A DNA stretch of 64,000 bases from CAZPAV01 sp964584755 (GCA_964584755.1 CAZPAV010000005.1:19517-83516), one strand, 5' to 3'. Counted from the stretch's first letter, positions 24,588 through 32,873 are shown. A program made the numbers and translations. The notes: a model not told the origin generated them from the letters alone.

Positions 24588-26515
24588 GCGCCGACCCCCA
24601 TGGGTTCCGGCATGGGGATCGCGTCCGGCTCGACGTAGGGGAGTCCGAGGGCGCGGCGCTTCGCCTCGATGTGGCGGCGGATGAGCACCGCGGCCCGCTG
24701 CGGGTCGGGCTCGACGGCGAAGCGGGCTCCGACGACGTCCTCGAGATCCTGCGTGAGGAGCCTGACGACGTTCGGGCTCCCCAGGATCGGGGGTTGGACC
24801 CCGAGCACGGTGAAGATGCCGCTCGCCACCACGTAGGCACCGATGGCGATCGCCTTCTCCGAGTACCACTCGGGGGCCGCCCCCGCCAGGGGCAGGTCGG
24901 CGATGTCGACACCGAGGTGCTCGGCGAGGGCCGCGGCGAGGGTGATGATGCGGGTGTTGTCGACGCAGGATCCCATGTGGAGCACGGGCGGGATCTCCAG
25001 GGCCCGGCAGACGCTCCCGAGACCCTCTCCCGCCGTCGCCGCCGCCTCGAGGATCATGTGGCCGGCCTTTCCGTTCGCCACCGCCGCGCAGCCGGTGACG
25101 AGAACGAGCACGTCGTTCTCGATGAGCCGTTGGGAGAGGGTGACGTGGCCGAGGTCCTGGGGCACCTTCGGGTTGTTGCAACCCACGATCCCGACCGCGC
25201 CGCGGATCCGTCCCTCCACGATGGCGTCCACCAGCGGCTCGGGGGTGCCGCCGAGGGCGGCGAGGATGGACTCGACGGAGAACCCGGCCATCATCGGCAC
25301 GGGTGTCCCGGGGATCTGGACCCGTTCGGGGTTGCGGTCGGCGAAGGCCTCCACCGCGGCGCGGACGATCTCGCGACCGATCTCGAGTCCGTGGTGGGGA
25401 TCGAAGGAGATGTGGGTCGCACCGGGGAACTTCGCCTTGTCGGAGGTGGAGATCACCCTCGTGTGGAAGCATCGGGCCACGTCGACGATGGCCGGCATGA
25501 TGCACTGGTAGTCGACGACCATCGCCTCGAGGGCGCCGGTCATGATCACGAGCTCCTGGACGAGGTGGTTTCCCGCCATGGGGATGCCGCGTCGCATGAG
25601 GAGCTCGTTCCCGGTGCAGCAGAGACCGACGAGGTTGATGCCGGTCGCGCCCTTCTCGTCGGCGAGGGCGAGGAGGTCGGGATCGGAGGCGGCCTGGACG
25701 ATCACGTCCGAGAGGAGCGGGTTGTGGCCGTGCAAGGCGATGTTCACCTGATCGGCGCGGAGGGTCCCCAGGTTGATCTGTGCGCTCACCGGTCGGGGCG
25801 TTCCGAACATGACGTCGGAGAGCTCGGTGGCGACCATGGAGCCGCCCCAGCCGTCGGAGAGGCTCGTGCGGAGGCCGTGGAGGAGGAGGTTCGTGGCGTC
25901 GTTGTCGACGCCCATGTGGGTGCGGTGGAGCATCTCCACGTTCTCACGGTCGATCCCGCGGGGAACGATGCCGAGCTCCTCCCATCGGGCGAGACGGGCG
26001 GCGGGGACGCGGTCGAGGAAGCCGAGCCGGTCTCGTCGCGTGCCGTACTCCTCCATGAGGGCGTCGGCGAGCTCCGCGGCGACCTCGGGTGCGGGTCGCC
26101 CGTCGGTGGCCACGCCGTACTCGGTGGCGAGGGCGTGGAGCTTCTCCTCGTCCGCGATGCCGTACCCCGTCGTCTCCCCCCGGGCGGTGGCGAGGAACAC
26201 CTCGAGGATGTCCCGCCCGTGGTCGGAGTGCGATGCCGCTCCCGCGGCGATGGCACGGCCCAGGTTGCGGGCGACGATGGTGTCGGCATCGGCGCCGCAG
26301 ACGCCCTTCTGGGGACCCTCGCCGAAGGGGTCGATCCGGCACGGTCCCATGGCGCAGTTTCGACAGCTCACCCCGAGCGAGCAGTACCCGCACTGGGGCT
26401 GTTGCGCGGCGAGACGCTCCCAGACGGTGTCGATGCCCTCGAGGTGCGCCCGACGGATCATCTCTTGGGCATCGGCGTCGATGCTCCTCCTCGCCGGATC
26501 GAAGGCCGTCGTCAT
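24584..26515 (-). CDS. cooS: Anaerobic nickel-iron carbon monoxide dehydrogenase catalytic subunit
   Basis: The 643-residue enzyme oxidises CO to CO2. Cluster ligands can be traced: QCGYCSLGVSCRNCAMGPC gives C42 and C45 for the intersubunit D-cluster and C51, C54, C59 with C73 for the B-cluster. C-cluster candidates are C300 (GLCCTGNE), C338 (DYQCIMP), C446 (GCNNPK), C476 (TGCAAV) and C517 (GSCVDN), plus the His pair of LHGHNP; the catalytic Lys is in SEKAIAIG. All are present, so the enzyme should be active. No acetyl-CoA synthase genes are seen, so it is probably a monofunctional CODH. The D-cluster spacing C-X2-C is unusual. The ATG at 26515 overlaps the cooF stop. Confidence 0.96.
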   Translation of the reverse strand: MTTAFDPARRSIDADAQEMIRRAHLEGIDTVWERLAAQQPQCGYCSLGVSCRNCAMGPCRIDPFGEGPQKGVCGADADTIVARNLGRAIAAGAASHSDHGRDILEVFLATARGETTGYGIADEEKLHALATEYGVATDGRPAPEVAAELADALMEEYGTRRDRLGFLDRVPAARLARWEELGIVPRGIDRENVEMLHRTHMGVDNDATNLLLHGLRTSLSDGWGGSMVATELSDVMFGTPRPVSAQINLGTLRADQVNIALHGHNPLLSDVIVQAASDPDLLALADEKGATGINLVGLCCTGNELLMRRGIPMAGNHLVQELVIMTGALEAMVVDYQCIMPAIVDVARCFHTRVISTSDKAKFPGATHISFDPHHGLEIGREIVRAAVEAFADRNPERVQIPGTPVPMMAGFSVESILAALGGTPEPLVDAIVEGRIRGAVGIVGCNNPKVPQDLGHVTLSQRLIENDVLVLVTGCAAVANGKAGHMILEAAATAGEGLGSVCRALEIPPVLHMGSCVDNTRIITLAAALAEHLGVDIADLPLAGAAPEWYSEKAIAIGAYVVASGIFTVLGVQPPILGSPNVVRLLTQDLEDVVGARFAVEPDPQRAAVLIRRHIEAKRRALGLPYVEPDAIPMPEPMGVGA

Positions 26516-27132
26516 CGTGCACCTCCTCGAATCAGGCTCAGCTCTCGGCCGAACTCGCGCCATGCGGCCACGGGTGCCGTCTCCTCGTGACCGTCGCCGG
26601 GCGCGGCCGCGGCCGCGAGCGCGGCGGCCGCGGTGTGGACGCGCCGTTCCCGGACGAGGTCGTTGCGATCGCCGTAGCGGAGCGCGCCGACCTTGCACAC
26701 CTCCACACAGGCGGGCTCCCCTCCGGCGACGACCCGGGCTCGACACCCGTCACACTTCGTGGAGACGACGCGCTCTTCGCCGTCGACCCGGGCCGGATGG
26801 AACGTGATGACGTCGAACGGGCACACCATGGCGCACATCGCGCAGGCGATGCACCGGGTCTCGTCGACGAGGACGAGCTCGAGATCGGCGTCTCGATACA
26901 TCGCCCCGGTGGGGCAGACCTGGACACAGGGTGCCGGATCACAGTGGTGGCACCGACCGGGGAACGAGGTCCCGGGCGTGGGGCCGGCATCCACGTGGAT
27001 CCGGGTGCGGGGCGGCGGGTCCTCGAAGACCGCCAGGAAGGGGTCCTTGCTCCGAGAGTGCTCGACGGCGCACGCGTACTCGCACTGGCGACATCCGATG
27101 CACCGCTCCGGCTCGATGAACACCGCCTTCAC
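26512..27132 (-). CDS. cooF: CooF-like ferredoxin with four [4Fe-4S] clusters
   Basis: The 206-residue iron-sulfur protein has sixteen cysteines in four groups: 11/14/17/21, 61/64/69/73, 94/97/100/104 and 127/130/142/146, the pattern of CooF/HycB electron carriers. It would accept electrons from the CODH B/D clusters and pass them to the operon flavoprotein. An Ala-rich C-terminal tail from about residue 165 is an addition. The start is GTG with GGAGGTGG upstream. It is the promoter-proximal gene of the operon and overlaps cooS by four bases. Confidence 0.92.
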   Translation of the reverse strand: MKAVFIEPERCIGCRQCEYACAVEHSRSKDPFLAVFEDPPPRTRIHVDAGPTPGTSFPGRCHHCDPAPCVQVCPTGAMYRDADLELVLVDETRCIACAMCAMVCPFDVITFHPARVDGEERVVSTKCDGCRARVVAGGEPACVEVCKVGALRYGDRNDLVRERRVHTAAAALAAAAAPGDGHEETAPVAAWREFGRELSLIRGGAR

Positions 27133-27264
27133 CGCTCCACCTCCTCGCGTCCGGGCGGGACGGGAGCGGAACCGTCGGGGCGGCCGTCGGGCCGGGCACC
27201 GGCCGTCGCCGTGGATCCTCCGGTCCCGGGGAGGAGTCCCGGCGGCGAGAGCCGTTCGCGGTCC

Positions 27265-27290
27265 GGCAGGGCCCCGGCGGGGTCCCTGCC
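27265..27290 (-). other. GC hairpin upstream of cooF
   Basis: GGCAGGG (27265-27271) and CCCTGCC (27284-27290) form a 7-bp stem, extended inside by CCC/GGG. It lies 82 bases after the ino1 stop and 133 bases before cooF. It may terminate ino1 or lie in the cooF leader. There is no T tract. Confidence 0.45.
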
Positions 27291-27327
27291 CCCTCCGGAT
27301 CTACGCTCGCACCGGATGGCGGACGCG

Positions 27328-27347
27328 CTAGGGTCCTTCGTCCCGAA
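27328..27347 (-). promoter_or_regulatory. Degenerate palindrome resembling a DosR box upstream of the CODH operon
   Basis: On the minus strand the 20-mer reads TTCGGGACGAAGGACCCTAG. Against the mycobacterial DosR consensus TTSGGGACTWWAGTCCCSAA I count 15 of 20 matches, with the first half site TTCGGGAC intact. A possible -10 hexamer TAGATC lies at 27298-27303, putting the box about 45 bases before the predicted start of transcription, where DosR usually activates. No dosR or dosS gene is in the window. Confidence 0.35.
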
Positions 27348-27371
27348 ATCCCCTCCGGATCGCCGGGGGGA

Positions 27372-28481
27372 TCAGCGCCGGAGGAACGCGGCGAGGGCGT
27401 CGGCGGTGGGATCCTGCCCGGCGATGAACGCCTCGACGTTGGCGAGGGCCTCGGTGTCCCGGTACTGGACCGGCGGGGTCTTCATGAAGTACGAGGCGGG
27501 GGCGAGGAGCGGTCCTCCGACGCCCCGGTCTCGGGCGAGCTTCGCACAACGCACGGCGTCGATGATGACCCCGGCGGAGTTGGGCGAGTCCCAGACCTCG
27601 AGCTTCACCTCCGCGGTGAGGGGCACGTCGCCGAAGGCGCGTCCCTCGATGCGGATGTACGCCCACTTCCGGTCGGTGAGCCAGGGAACGTGGTCGGAGG
27701 GGCCGATGTGGACGTCCCCGGCGGCGATGCCGCGATCGATCTGGGAGGTGACGGCACCGGTCTTCGAGATCTTCTTCGACTCGAGGCGCTCCCGCTCGAG
27801 CATGTTCATGAAGTCCATGTTCCCGCCCACGTTGAGCTGGAACGTCCGGTCGATGACGACGCCGCGGTCCTCGAAGAGTCGAGCGAGGTTCCGGTGGAGG
27901 ATGGTGGCGCCCACCTGGGACTTGATGTCGTCGCCGATGATGGGGACGCCCGCGTCGCGGAAGCGGCGTGCCCACACTGGATCCGACGCGATGAAGACCG
28001 GGATGGCGTTGACGAACGCGACCCCGGCGTCGAGCGCGGCCTCGGCGTAGGAGCGGGTCGCGGCCTCGGAGCCGACCGGCAGGTAGGAGACGAGCACGTC
28101 CACCGCCTGCTCGCGCAGGACCCGGGCGACGTCGACCGGTTCCTCCGGCGACTCGGCGATGGTCTCCCGGTAGTACTTGCCGAGACCGTCCAGCGTCGGC
28201 CCCCGGCGCACCGTGACGCCGAGCTCGGGGACGTCGGTGAAGCGCACGGTGTTGTTCTGTCCGGCCCACATCGCCTTCGCCACGTCGTGGCCGACTTTCG
28301 TCGCGTCCACGTCGAAGGCGGCGACGATCCGCACGTCGCGCACGTGGTAGCCGCCGAGATCCACGTGCATGAGTCCCGGGATCCCGACACCGGGATCGGC
28401 GTCCCGGTAGTAGTGGATCCCTTGGACGAGGGAGTTGGCGCAGTTTCCCACGCCCGCGATGGCGACTCGAACTTCCGGCAT
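27372..28481 (-). CDS. ino1: Inositol-3-phosphate synthase, actinobacterial type
   Basis: The 369-residue enzyme converts glucose 6-phosphate to inositol 3-phosphate, the first step of phosphatidylinositol and mycothiol synthesis in actinobacteria. The NAD-binding N-terminus VAIAGVGNCANSLVQGIHYY, GDDIKSQVGATILHR, LNVGGNMDFMNM and the active-site LESKKISKT are as in the short actinobacterial class. The ATG at 28481 has GAGGAGGAAC upstream. It follows a PadR gene by 16 bases, the same order as in Mycobacterium tuberculosis, so it is probably controlled by that regulator. Confidence 0.95.
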   Translation of the reverse strand: MPEVRVAIAGVGNCANSLVQGIHYYRDADPGVGIPGLMHVDLGGYHVRDVRIVAAFDVDATKVGHDVAKAMWAGQNNTVRFTDVPELGVTVRRGPTLDGLGKYYRETIAESPEEPVDVARVLREQAVDVLVSYLPVGSEAATRSYAEAALDAGVAFVNAIPVFIASDPVWARRFRDAGVPIIGDDIKSQVGATILHRNLARLFEDRGVVIDRTFQLNVGGNMDFMNMLERERLESKKISKTGAVTSQIDRGIAAGDVHIGPSDHVPWLTDRKWAYIRIEGRAFGDVPLTAEVKLEVWDSPNSAGVIIDAVRCAKLARDRGVGGPLLAPASYFMKTPPVQYRDTEALANVEAFIAGQDPTADALAAFLRR

Positions 28482-28497
28482 CTCGTTCCTCCTCGGT

Positions 28498-28998
28498 TCA
28501 GACGCCGGCGCCACGGCGCTCGGCGGCGATGAGTTCATCCAGCCAGGCGATGTCCGCCTCGGTGGCGCGGACTCGCCGTTGTGCGAGGGAGCGTCGGTAC
28601 CGGTCGCGGCCGGGGACGCCCCGGAAGGAGGCGCGGACCGCTCGCAACCGATCGGTGAGGCCGTGCCGTCTCGCCGCCAGGATGGCGAGCCGCTGTTCGC
28701 GCCCGACCGACCCGAGGAAGGCGATGCGCATGTGGAAGGCACGGTCGCTCTCGTGGGGGTCGGCGGCGAGGAGGAGACGGTGGAGCTCCTCGATGCCGGC
28801 GGGCGTGATCTGGTAGGCCCGGCGCCGGCCCGTCCCGGGACGGGCGGCGATCGCTCCTCGTCGCTCCAGGCGCCGGAGCGCCGGGTAGAGCGATCCGAAG
28901 GACACCTGACGAAAGCCGAGTTCGCCGAGCGCGCGCCGCAGCTCGTAGCCGTGGCGGGGCTCTTCGCGGAGGAGGCCGAGGATGGCGAGATCGAGCAC
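28498..28998 (-). CDS. PadR-family transcriptional regulator
   Basis: The 166-residue product has a PadR winged helix (LAILGLLREEPRHGYELRRAL, FGSLYPALRRLERRGAI, GRRRAYQITPAGIEEL) and a C-terminal helical dimerisation domain (Vir_C class). The GTG at 28998 begins directly before the first helix. It is transcribed with ino1, and a pair of palindromes lies just upstream (29017-29048). The effector is unknown. Confidence 0.92.
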   Translation of the reverse strand: MLDLAILGLLREEPRHGYELRRALGELGFRQVSFGSLYPALRRLERRGAIAARPGTGRRRAYQITPAGIEELHRLLLAADPHESDRAFHMRIAFLGSVGREQRLAILAARRHGLTDRLRAVRASFRGVPGRDRYRRSLAQRRVRATEADIAWLDELIAAERRGAGV

Positions 28999-29016
28999 GA
29001 CGGGCGACTGCTCCTA

Positions 29017-29048
29017 TATCGATTCGATATGAGTATATCGAATCGATA
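29017..29048. promoter_or_regulatory. Probable PadR operator: two 13-bp palindromes in inverted array
   Basis: TATCGATTCGATA (29017-29029) and TATCGAATCGATA (29036-29048) are each palindromic about a central base, with centres 19 bases apart. Together the block 29017-29048 is a perfect 14-bp inverted repeat with a 4-base spacer. It is strongly AT-rich compared with its surroundings and lies between padR-ino1 and the divergent GGDEF gene, so it could control both. Confidence 0.75.
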
Positions 29049-29119
29049 GAACAACGCCGCGGGGAGACCGCTCAACGCGTCGGGGAGCGGAACCGATAGA
29101 GGGGGAACAGGAGAGAGAC

Positions 29120-31126
29120 ATGATCGGATCGCCGACGACCCCCGAGCTCGACCGAGGCGCCCCCGCTCGTCAGTACGAGCGGATGTTCGCCCTGGCCGAG
29201 CTCGTCCTCGCCGGCAGCTCCCTCGAGGACGTCCTCGAGCAGGTGGCTCGAGCGGCCACGGCGCTGCTCCCGGCGGACCGTGGGGCGTCGGTCCTCCTCT
29301 GGGATCCCGTCACCGAGTCGTTCGCCGCGGCCGCCACCACGATCGCGGGCCAGGACCCGGGGACCGTGGCGCGTCGGACGCGGGTCGAGGGCGGGGCGAG
29401 CCGGTGGGTCGTGGACGAGCACCGTCAGCTCGCCGTCGCCGACGTGGCCGAGGATCCGTTCGGACCGAGCGGTCGGGTCGCCGCGTTCGGGATCGGCGCC
29501 TACGTGGCGACCCCGATCCTCGCCGGGGACCACGCCCTGGGGGTCCTGTACGCCCTCGCCGGACGGCCGCGGAGGTGGGCCGAGGAGGACCTCGCCTTCC
29601 TCCGGATCCTCGCCGCGCGCGCCGCCGCGGCCATCGAGGCGAGGCGACTGGCCGACGAGGCGGGTCACCAGCGGGATCGGGCCGAGGTGCTGAGCTTCGT
29701 CGCCAACGCCCTCGTGGGGGTGGCGGAGCGGACCGAGGTCCTCGGGACGATCGTCGACGCGGTGGCGGCCGGCGTGGCGGCCGACCACGTCGAGCTCCGG
29801 ACCGACGGTCTCCGGGTCGGGGACGCGACGCGCGTGGTCGAGGGACCGATGGGTCCGGGGACGGCCGAGATCCGCGCGGCGCTCGAGGTGGCGCGGCGCC
29901 ACGCGGTCGGGGCCGTGTTCGGTCTCGCCCTCTCGCCCGAGACGCTCGAGGCGGAGCTGGGACACCCCGGGGGGGCGGCCGTCGTGGCCCCGTTGCGCTA
30001 CGGAGAGCGCACCATCGGTTTCCTCACCGCGCTCCGCTCACCGGGGAGACCGGCCTTCACCGGAGAGGACGCCGCGCTCCTCAGCTCCATCGCCAACCAG
30101 GCCGTGGTGGCGATCGAGAACGTGAGCCTGCTCGAGGAGACCGAGGAGGCGCTCGCCGAGCTGAGTGCCCACTACGAGATCGTCCAGGTCCAGAACCGGG
30201 AGGTGGAGCTCGAGGAGATGCTGCGCGCCGTCTGCGGCGTGGTGGCCTCGGCCATCCCCGCGGCACGGGTCGCCGTCGGGGTCCGGAGGGCCGGCCGGGA
30301 GCCGGACCCCGTGGTGAGCGGAGGGCCGGATCGGGCGCCGTGGGACGGTGCCCTCGTCGCCGACCTGGCCAGGATCCTCGCCGCCGGACTCCCCGAGGGA
30401 CCTCGGGCGGAACCCGGCTCCGACGAGCGCGGCCCCCGGCTCGTCGTCCCCCTCCGGCACCGGGGACGCGAGGTCGGCGTCCTCGTCGCCGAGAATCCTC
30501 CGGGCGCGGCGGCGTTCACGTCGCGGGCGGAGGGCATCGCCGCGATGATGGGGAACCAGGTCGCCGTCGCCGTGGCGAACGCGCTGCTCATGGAGGAGAC
30601 GCGACGGCTCGCCCTCACCGACCCGCTGACCGGGCTCGACAACCGGCGCCAGCTCTTCGCCTTGGGGTCGCGGGCGCTCGCCGCGGCGCGTCGCTACGGC
30701 AGACCCTTGACGTGCATCATGCTCGACATCGACCACTTCAAGCGGATCAACGACACGTACGGGCACGGCGTCGGCGACGAGGTCCTCCGGACCGTGGCGC
30801 GGCGGTGCCGTGCGAGCGTTCGGGACGTGGACGTCCTCGGGCGGTACGGGGGGGAGGAGTTCGCCGTCGTCCTTCCCGAGATCGACCGGGAGCTCGGGGC
30901 GATCGTGGCGGAGCGGCTGCGGACGGCGATCGGCGGGAGCCCGGTGGCGACGAGCGCCGGCCCGGTGCAGGTGACCGTCTCCGCCGGCGTGGCGGAGCTC
31001 GACGAGGACACCGAGGACCTCGGCGCCCTCGTTGCCGCGGCCGACGATGCGCTGTACGTGGCCAAGCGGTCCGGCCGGGACCGTGTCGAGGTGGCGCCCC
31101 GCTCCGGGCACGGGCCGCGCACCTGA
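29120..31126 (+). CDS. Diguanylate cyclase with multiple GAF domains
   Basis: The 668-residue soluble protein has two clear GAF-like domains (about residues 20-175 and 190-345), a third degenerate one (about 355-500), then a GGDEF domain from about 505: LTDPLTGLDNRRQLF, LDIDHFKRINDTYGHGVGDEVL and RYGGEEFAVVLPE with the active GGEEF. No EAL domain follows, so it should make cyclic di-GMP. No transmembrane helices are seen. An RxxD inhibitory site is not obvious before the GGEEF. The ATG at 29120 has AGGAGAGAGA upstream. It is divergent from padR and shares its operator region. Confidence 0.92.
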   Translation: MIGSPTTPELDRGAPARQYERMFALAELVLAGSSLEDVLEQVARAATALLPADRGASVLLWDPVTESFAAAATTIAGQDPGTVARRTRVEGGASRWVVDEHRQLAVADVAEDPFGPSGRVAAFGIGAYVATPILAGDHALGVLYALAGRPRRWAEEDLAFLRILAARAAAAIEARRLADEAGHQRDRAEVLSFVANALVGVAERTEVLGTIVDAVAAGVAADHVELRTDGLRVGDATRVVEGPMGPGTAEIRAALEVARRHAVGAVFGLALSPETLEAELGHPGGAAVVAPLRYGERTIGFLTALRSPGRPAFTGEDAALLSSIANQAVVAIENVSLLEETEEALAELSAHYEIVQVQNREVELEEMLRAVCGVVASAIPAARVAVGVRRAGREPDPVVSGGPDRAPWDGALVADLARILAAGLPEGPRAEPGSDERGPRLVVPLRHRGREVGVLVAENPPGAAAFTSRAEGIAAMMGNQVAVAVANALLMEETRRLALTDPLTGLDNRRQLFALGSRALAAARRYGRPLTCIMLDIDHFKRINDTYGHGVGDEVLRTVARRCRASVRDVDVLGRYGGEEFAVVLPEIDRELGAIVAERLRTAIGGSPVATSAGPVQVTVSAGVAELDEDTEDLGALVAAADDALYVAKRSGRDRVEVAPRSGHGPRT

Positions 31127-31132
31127 GCGGCC

Positions 31133-31150
31133 GGGCCGCGGCGGCGGCCC
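31133..31150 (+). terminator. Hairpin after the GGDEF gene
   Basis: GGGCCGC-ggcg-GCGGCCC lies seven bases after the stop codon and is followed by TT. It is a likely terminator. The remaining bases up to panB (31151-31314) show no gene; a taggtt hexamer at about 31195 could be a -10 element. Confidence 0.55.
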
Positions 31151-31314
31151 TTGCCGGTGCCCGGTGCGTCCGGCGGGAAGGCCCTTCGCTCCGGCTAGGT
31201 TGGGAGTCGCGGAGGCGCGGACACGAGCGACCCCACGGCGGCCGAGGTCCGAGGCGCCCCGTCCGAGCGAACGCGACATCCCCCAACCCCCGGGGTGGGG
31301 AGAGAGGAGCGATC

Positions 31315-32202
31315 ATGCCCGCCAAGACCACCGCGCCGAAGGTGCTCGCCCGCAAGGGTGGCGCCAAGCTCAGGATGGTGACGGCGTACGACTTCCCCAC
31401 TGCCCGGATCGCCGACCGGGCCGGCGCCGACATCATCCTCGTCGGGGACTCCCTCACGAACGTCGTCCTGGGGTACGAGGACACCCTCGCGGCGACGATC
31501 GAGGTCATGGTGCACCACACCGCCGCGGTCGCTCGGGCGAAGCCGAGGGCGCTCGTCGTGGGCGACATGCCCTGGCTCTCGTTCCACGTCTCTCTCGAGG
31601 AGGCGGTGCGCAACGCGGGACGGCTCGTCCAGGAGGGCGGGGCCGAGGCCGTGAAGATCGAGGGGGGTCGGAAGCGGCTCCCCGTCGTCCGGGCCATCCT
31701 CGACGCCGAGATCCCGGTCATGGGACATCTCGGTCTCACTCCCCAGTCCGTGCACGCCATGGGTGGATATCGTGTGCAGGGGAAGCGGGCGCACGCCGCG
31801 TACGAGCTCATCACCGATGCTCGCGCCCTCGCCGACGCAGGGGTCTTCGCGATCGTCCTCGAAGGAGTGCCCGACGTGGTAGCCGAGATCGTCACCCGGG
31901 AGGTCCCGGTCCCGACCATCGGGATCGGAGCCGGTGCCGGCTGTGACGGTCAGGTGCTCGTCTTCCACGACGTCCTGGGCCTGGGCGGGGGAGAGTACCT
32001 GCCGAAGTTCGTGCGCCAGTACGCCCATCTCGCCGACGAGGCGGTCGCCGCGCTCGAGCGGTTCTTCGCCGACGTCGAGACGGGAGCGTTCCCCGGCGAC
32101 GCCGAGACGTATCACATGCCGGCGGAGTCGGCGGAGATCCTCGCCGATCTCCGGAGGGCACGCGGTGACCACATCCTCGCCGACGAGGCGATGGAGACCT
32201 GA
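31315..32202 (+). CDS. panB: 3-methyl-2-oxobutanoate hydroxymethyltransferase
   Basis: The 295-residue TIM-barrel enzyme makes ketopantoate for coenzyme A. Metal ligands and active residues are in VTAYDFPTARIADRAG, ILVGDSL, VVGDMPWLSF, VKIEGG and FAIVLEGVP (the catalytic Glu), followed by TIGIGAG and VFHDVLGL. The frame is open far upstream within the GGDEF gene, but the ATG at 31315, with GAGAGAGGAG upstream, gives the usual N-terminus. The lipoprotein gene begins seven bases after its stop. Confidence 0.96.
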   Translation: MPAKTTAPKVLARKGGAKLRMVTAYDFPTARIADRAGADIILVGDSLTNVVLGYEDTLAATIEVMVHHTAAVARAKPRALVVGDMPWLSFHVSLEEAVRNAGRLVQEGGAEAVKIEGGRKRLPVVRAILDAEIPVMGHLGLTPQSVHAMGGYRVQGKRAHAAYELITDARALADAGVFAIVLEGVPDVVAEIVTREVPVPTIGIGAGAGCDGQVLVFHDVLGLGGGEYLPKFVRQYAHLADEAVAALERFFADVETGAFPGDAETYHMPAESAEILADLRRARGDHILADEAMET

Positions 32203-32209
32203 GCCCGGG

Positions 32210-32752
32210 GTGGACCCGCCGGCGACGGGGCGGCCTCGGGGCTCCGGGTGGTGTCTGGGCCTCCTCGTGGTCGTCGCCGCGTTGGTGACCTCCTGTGGTG
32301 CCGCCGGCGGTGCGGCCGCACCGACGTCGGTCCCGGAGGCGCTCGCGTCCCTCGAGATGCGTCGGATCTGGATCGACGGCGTGGAGCTCTCGGTGGCGAT
32401 CGCCGCCGACCCCGCGCGACGGGCCCGAGGTCTCACGGGGATCACCCACCTGGGAGGCCTCGACGGCATGCTCTTCGTCTTCGAGGAGGACACCGCCGGG
32501 GGGTTCTGGATGAAGGACACGCTCATCCCTCTCGACATCGCGTTCTACGCCGCCGACGGCCGGTACGTGGACGGCTTCCGCATGGAGCCCTGCACGACCG
32601 ATCCCTGTCCGGTCTTCACCCCGTCGGCGCCGTACCGCTACGCGCTCGAGACGCCGGCGGGGAGCCTGGAGGGGGGAGGACGCGGGTCCCGGTTGCGGGT
32701 GACGCCACGCCTGTGGGGGTCGGCGGGTCCCGACCTTCGGGGCCGGGGCTGA
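32210..32752 (+). CDS. DUF192 family lipoprotein
   Basis: The 180-residue product has a hydrophobic signal segment ending in LVTSCG, a lipobox with C29 as the lipidated residue. The mature part is a DUF192 domain: ARRARGLTGITHLGGLDGMLFVFEED, FWMKDTLIPLDIAFY and TPSAPYRYALETPAGSLE. The biochemical role of DUF192 is unknown. The GTG start at 32210 is chosen because it leaves a normal signal peptide, though no strong Shine-Dalgarno is seen. Two cysteines in MEPCTTDPCPVF may form a disulfide. Confidence 0.82.
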   Translation: MDPPATGRPRGSGWCLGLLVVVAALVTSCGAAGGAAAPTSVPEALASLEMRRIWIDGVELSVAIAADPARRARGLTGITHLGGLDGMLFVFEEDTAGGFWMKDTLIPLDIAFYAADGRYVDGFRMEPCTTDPCPVFTPSAPYRYALETPAGSLEGGGRGSRLRVTPRLWGSAGPDLRGRG

Positions 32753-32798
32753 GGAGACCTCCGGGGACGCTCCCCTGTCGTCGGCCACCGCCCTCCGC

Positions 32799-32866
32799 TA
32801 CACTGCCGGCGTCCACCGTCCTGTCCCCGTGGGGACCGCCCGCCGCGGCGGGTGTCCGAAGGAGGT
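32799..32866 (+). promoter_or_regulatory. Promoter and leader of the rpsF operon
   Basis: tacact at 32799-32804 is a good -10 element. The resulting leader of about 65 bases contains a GC-rich inverted repeat (CGCCCGCC/GGCGGG, about 32837-32851) and ends with AAGGAGGT at 32859-32866. Ribosomal protein S6:S18 is known to bind such leaders in other bacteria, so autoregulation is possible but not shown. Confidence 0.5.
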
Positions 32867-32873
32867 ACCGCGA

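Noticed and set aside
27133..27371. CooA or CRP-type site (TGTCR-N6-YGACA) upstream of cooF
   Set aside because: No such inverted repeat can be found on either strand of this gap.
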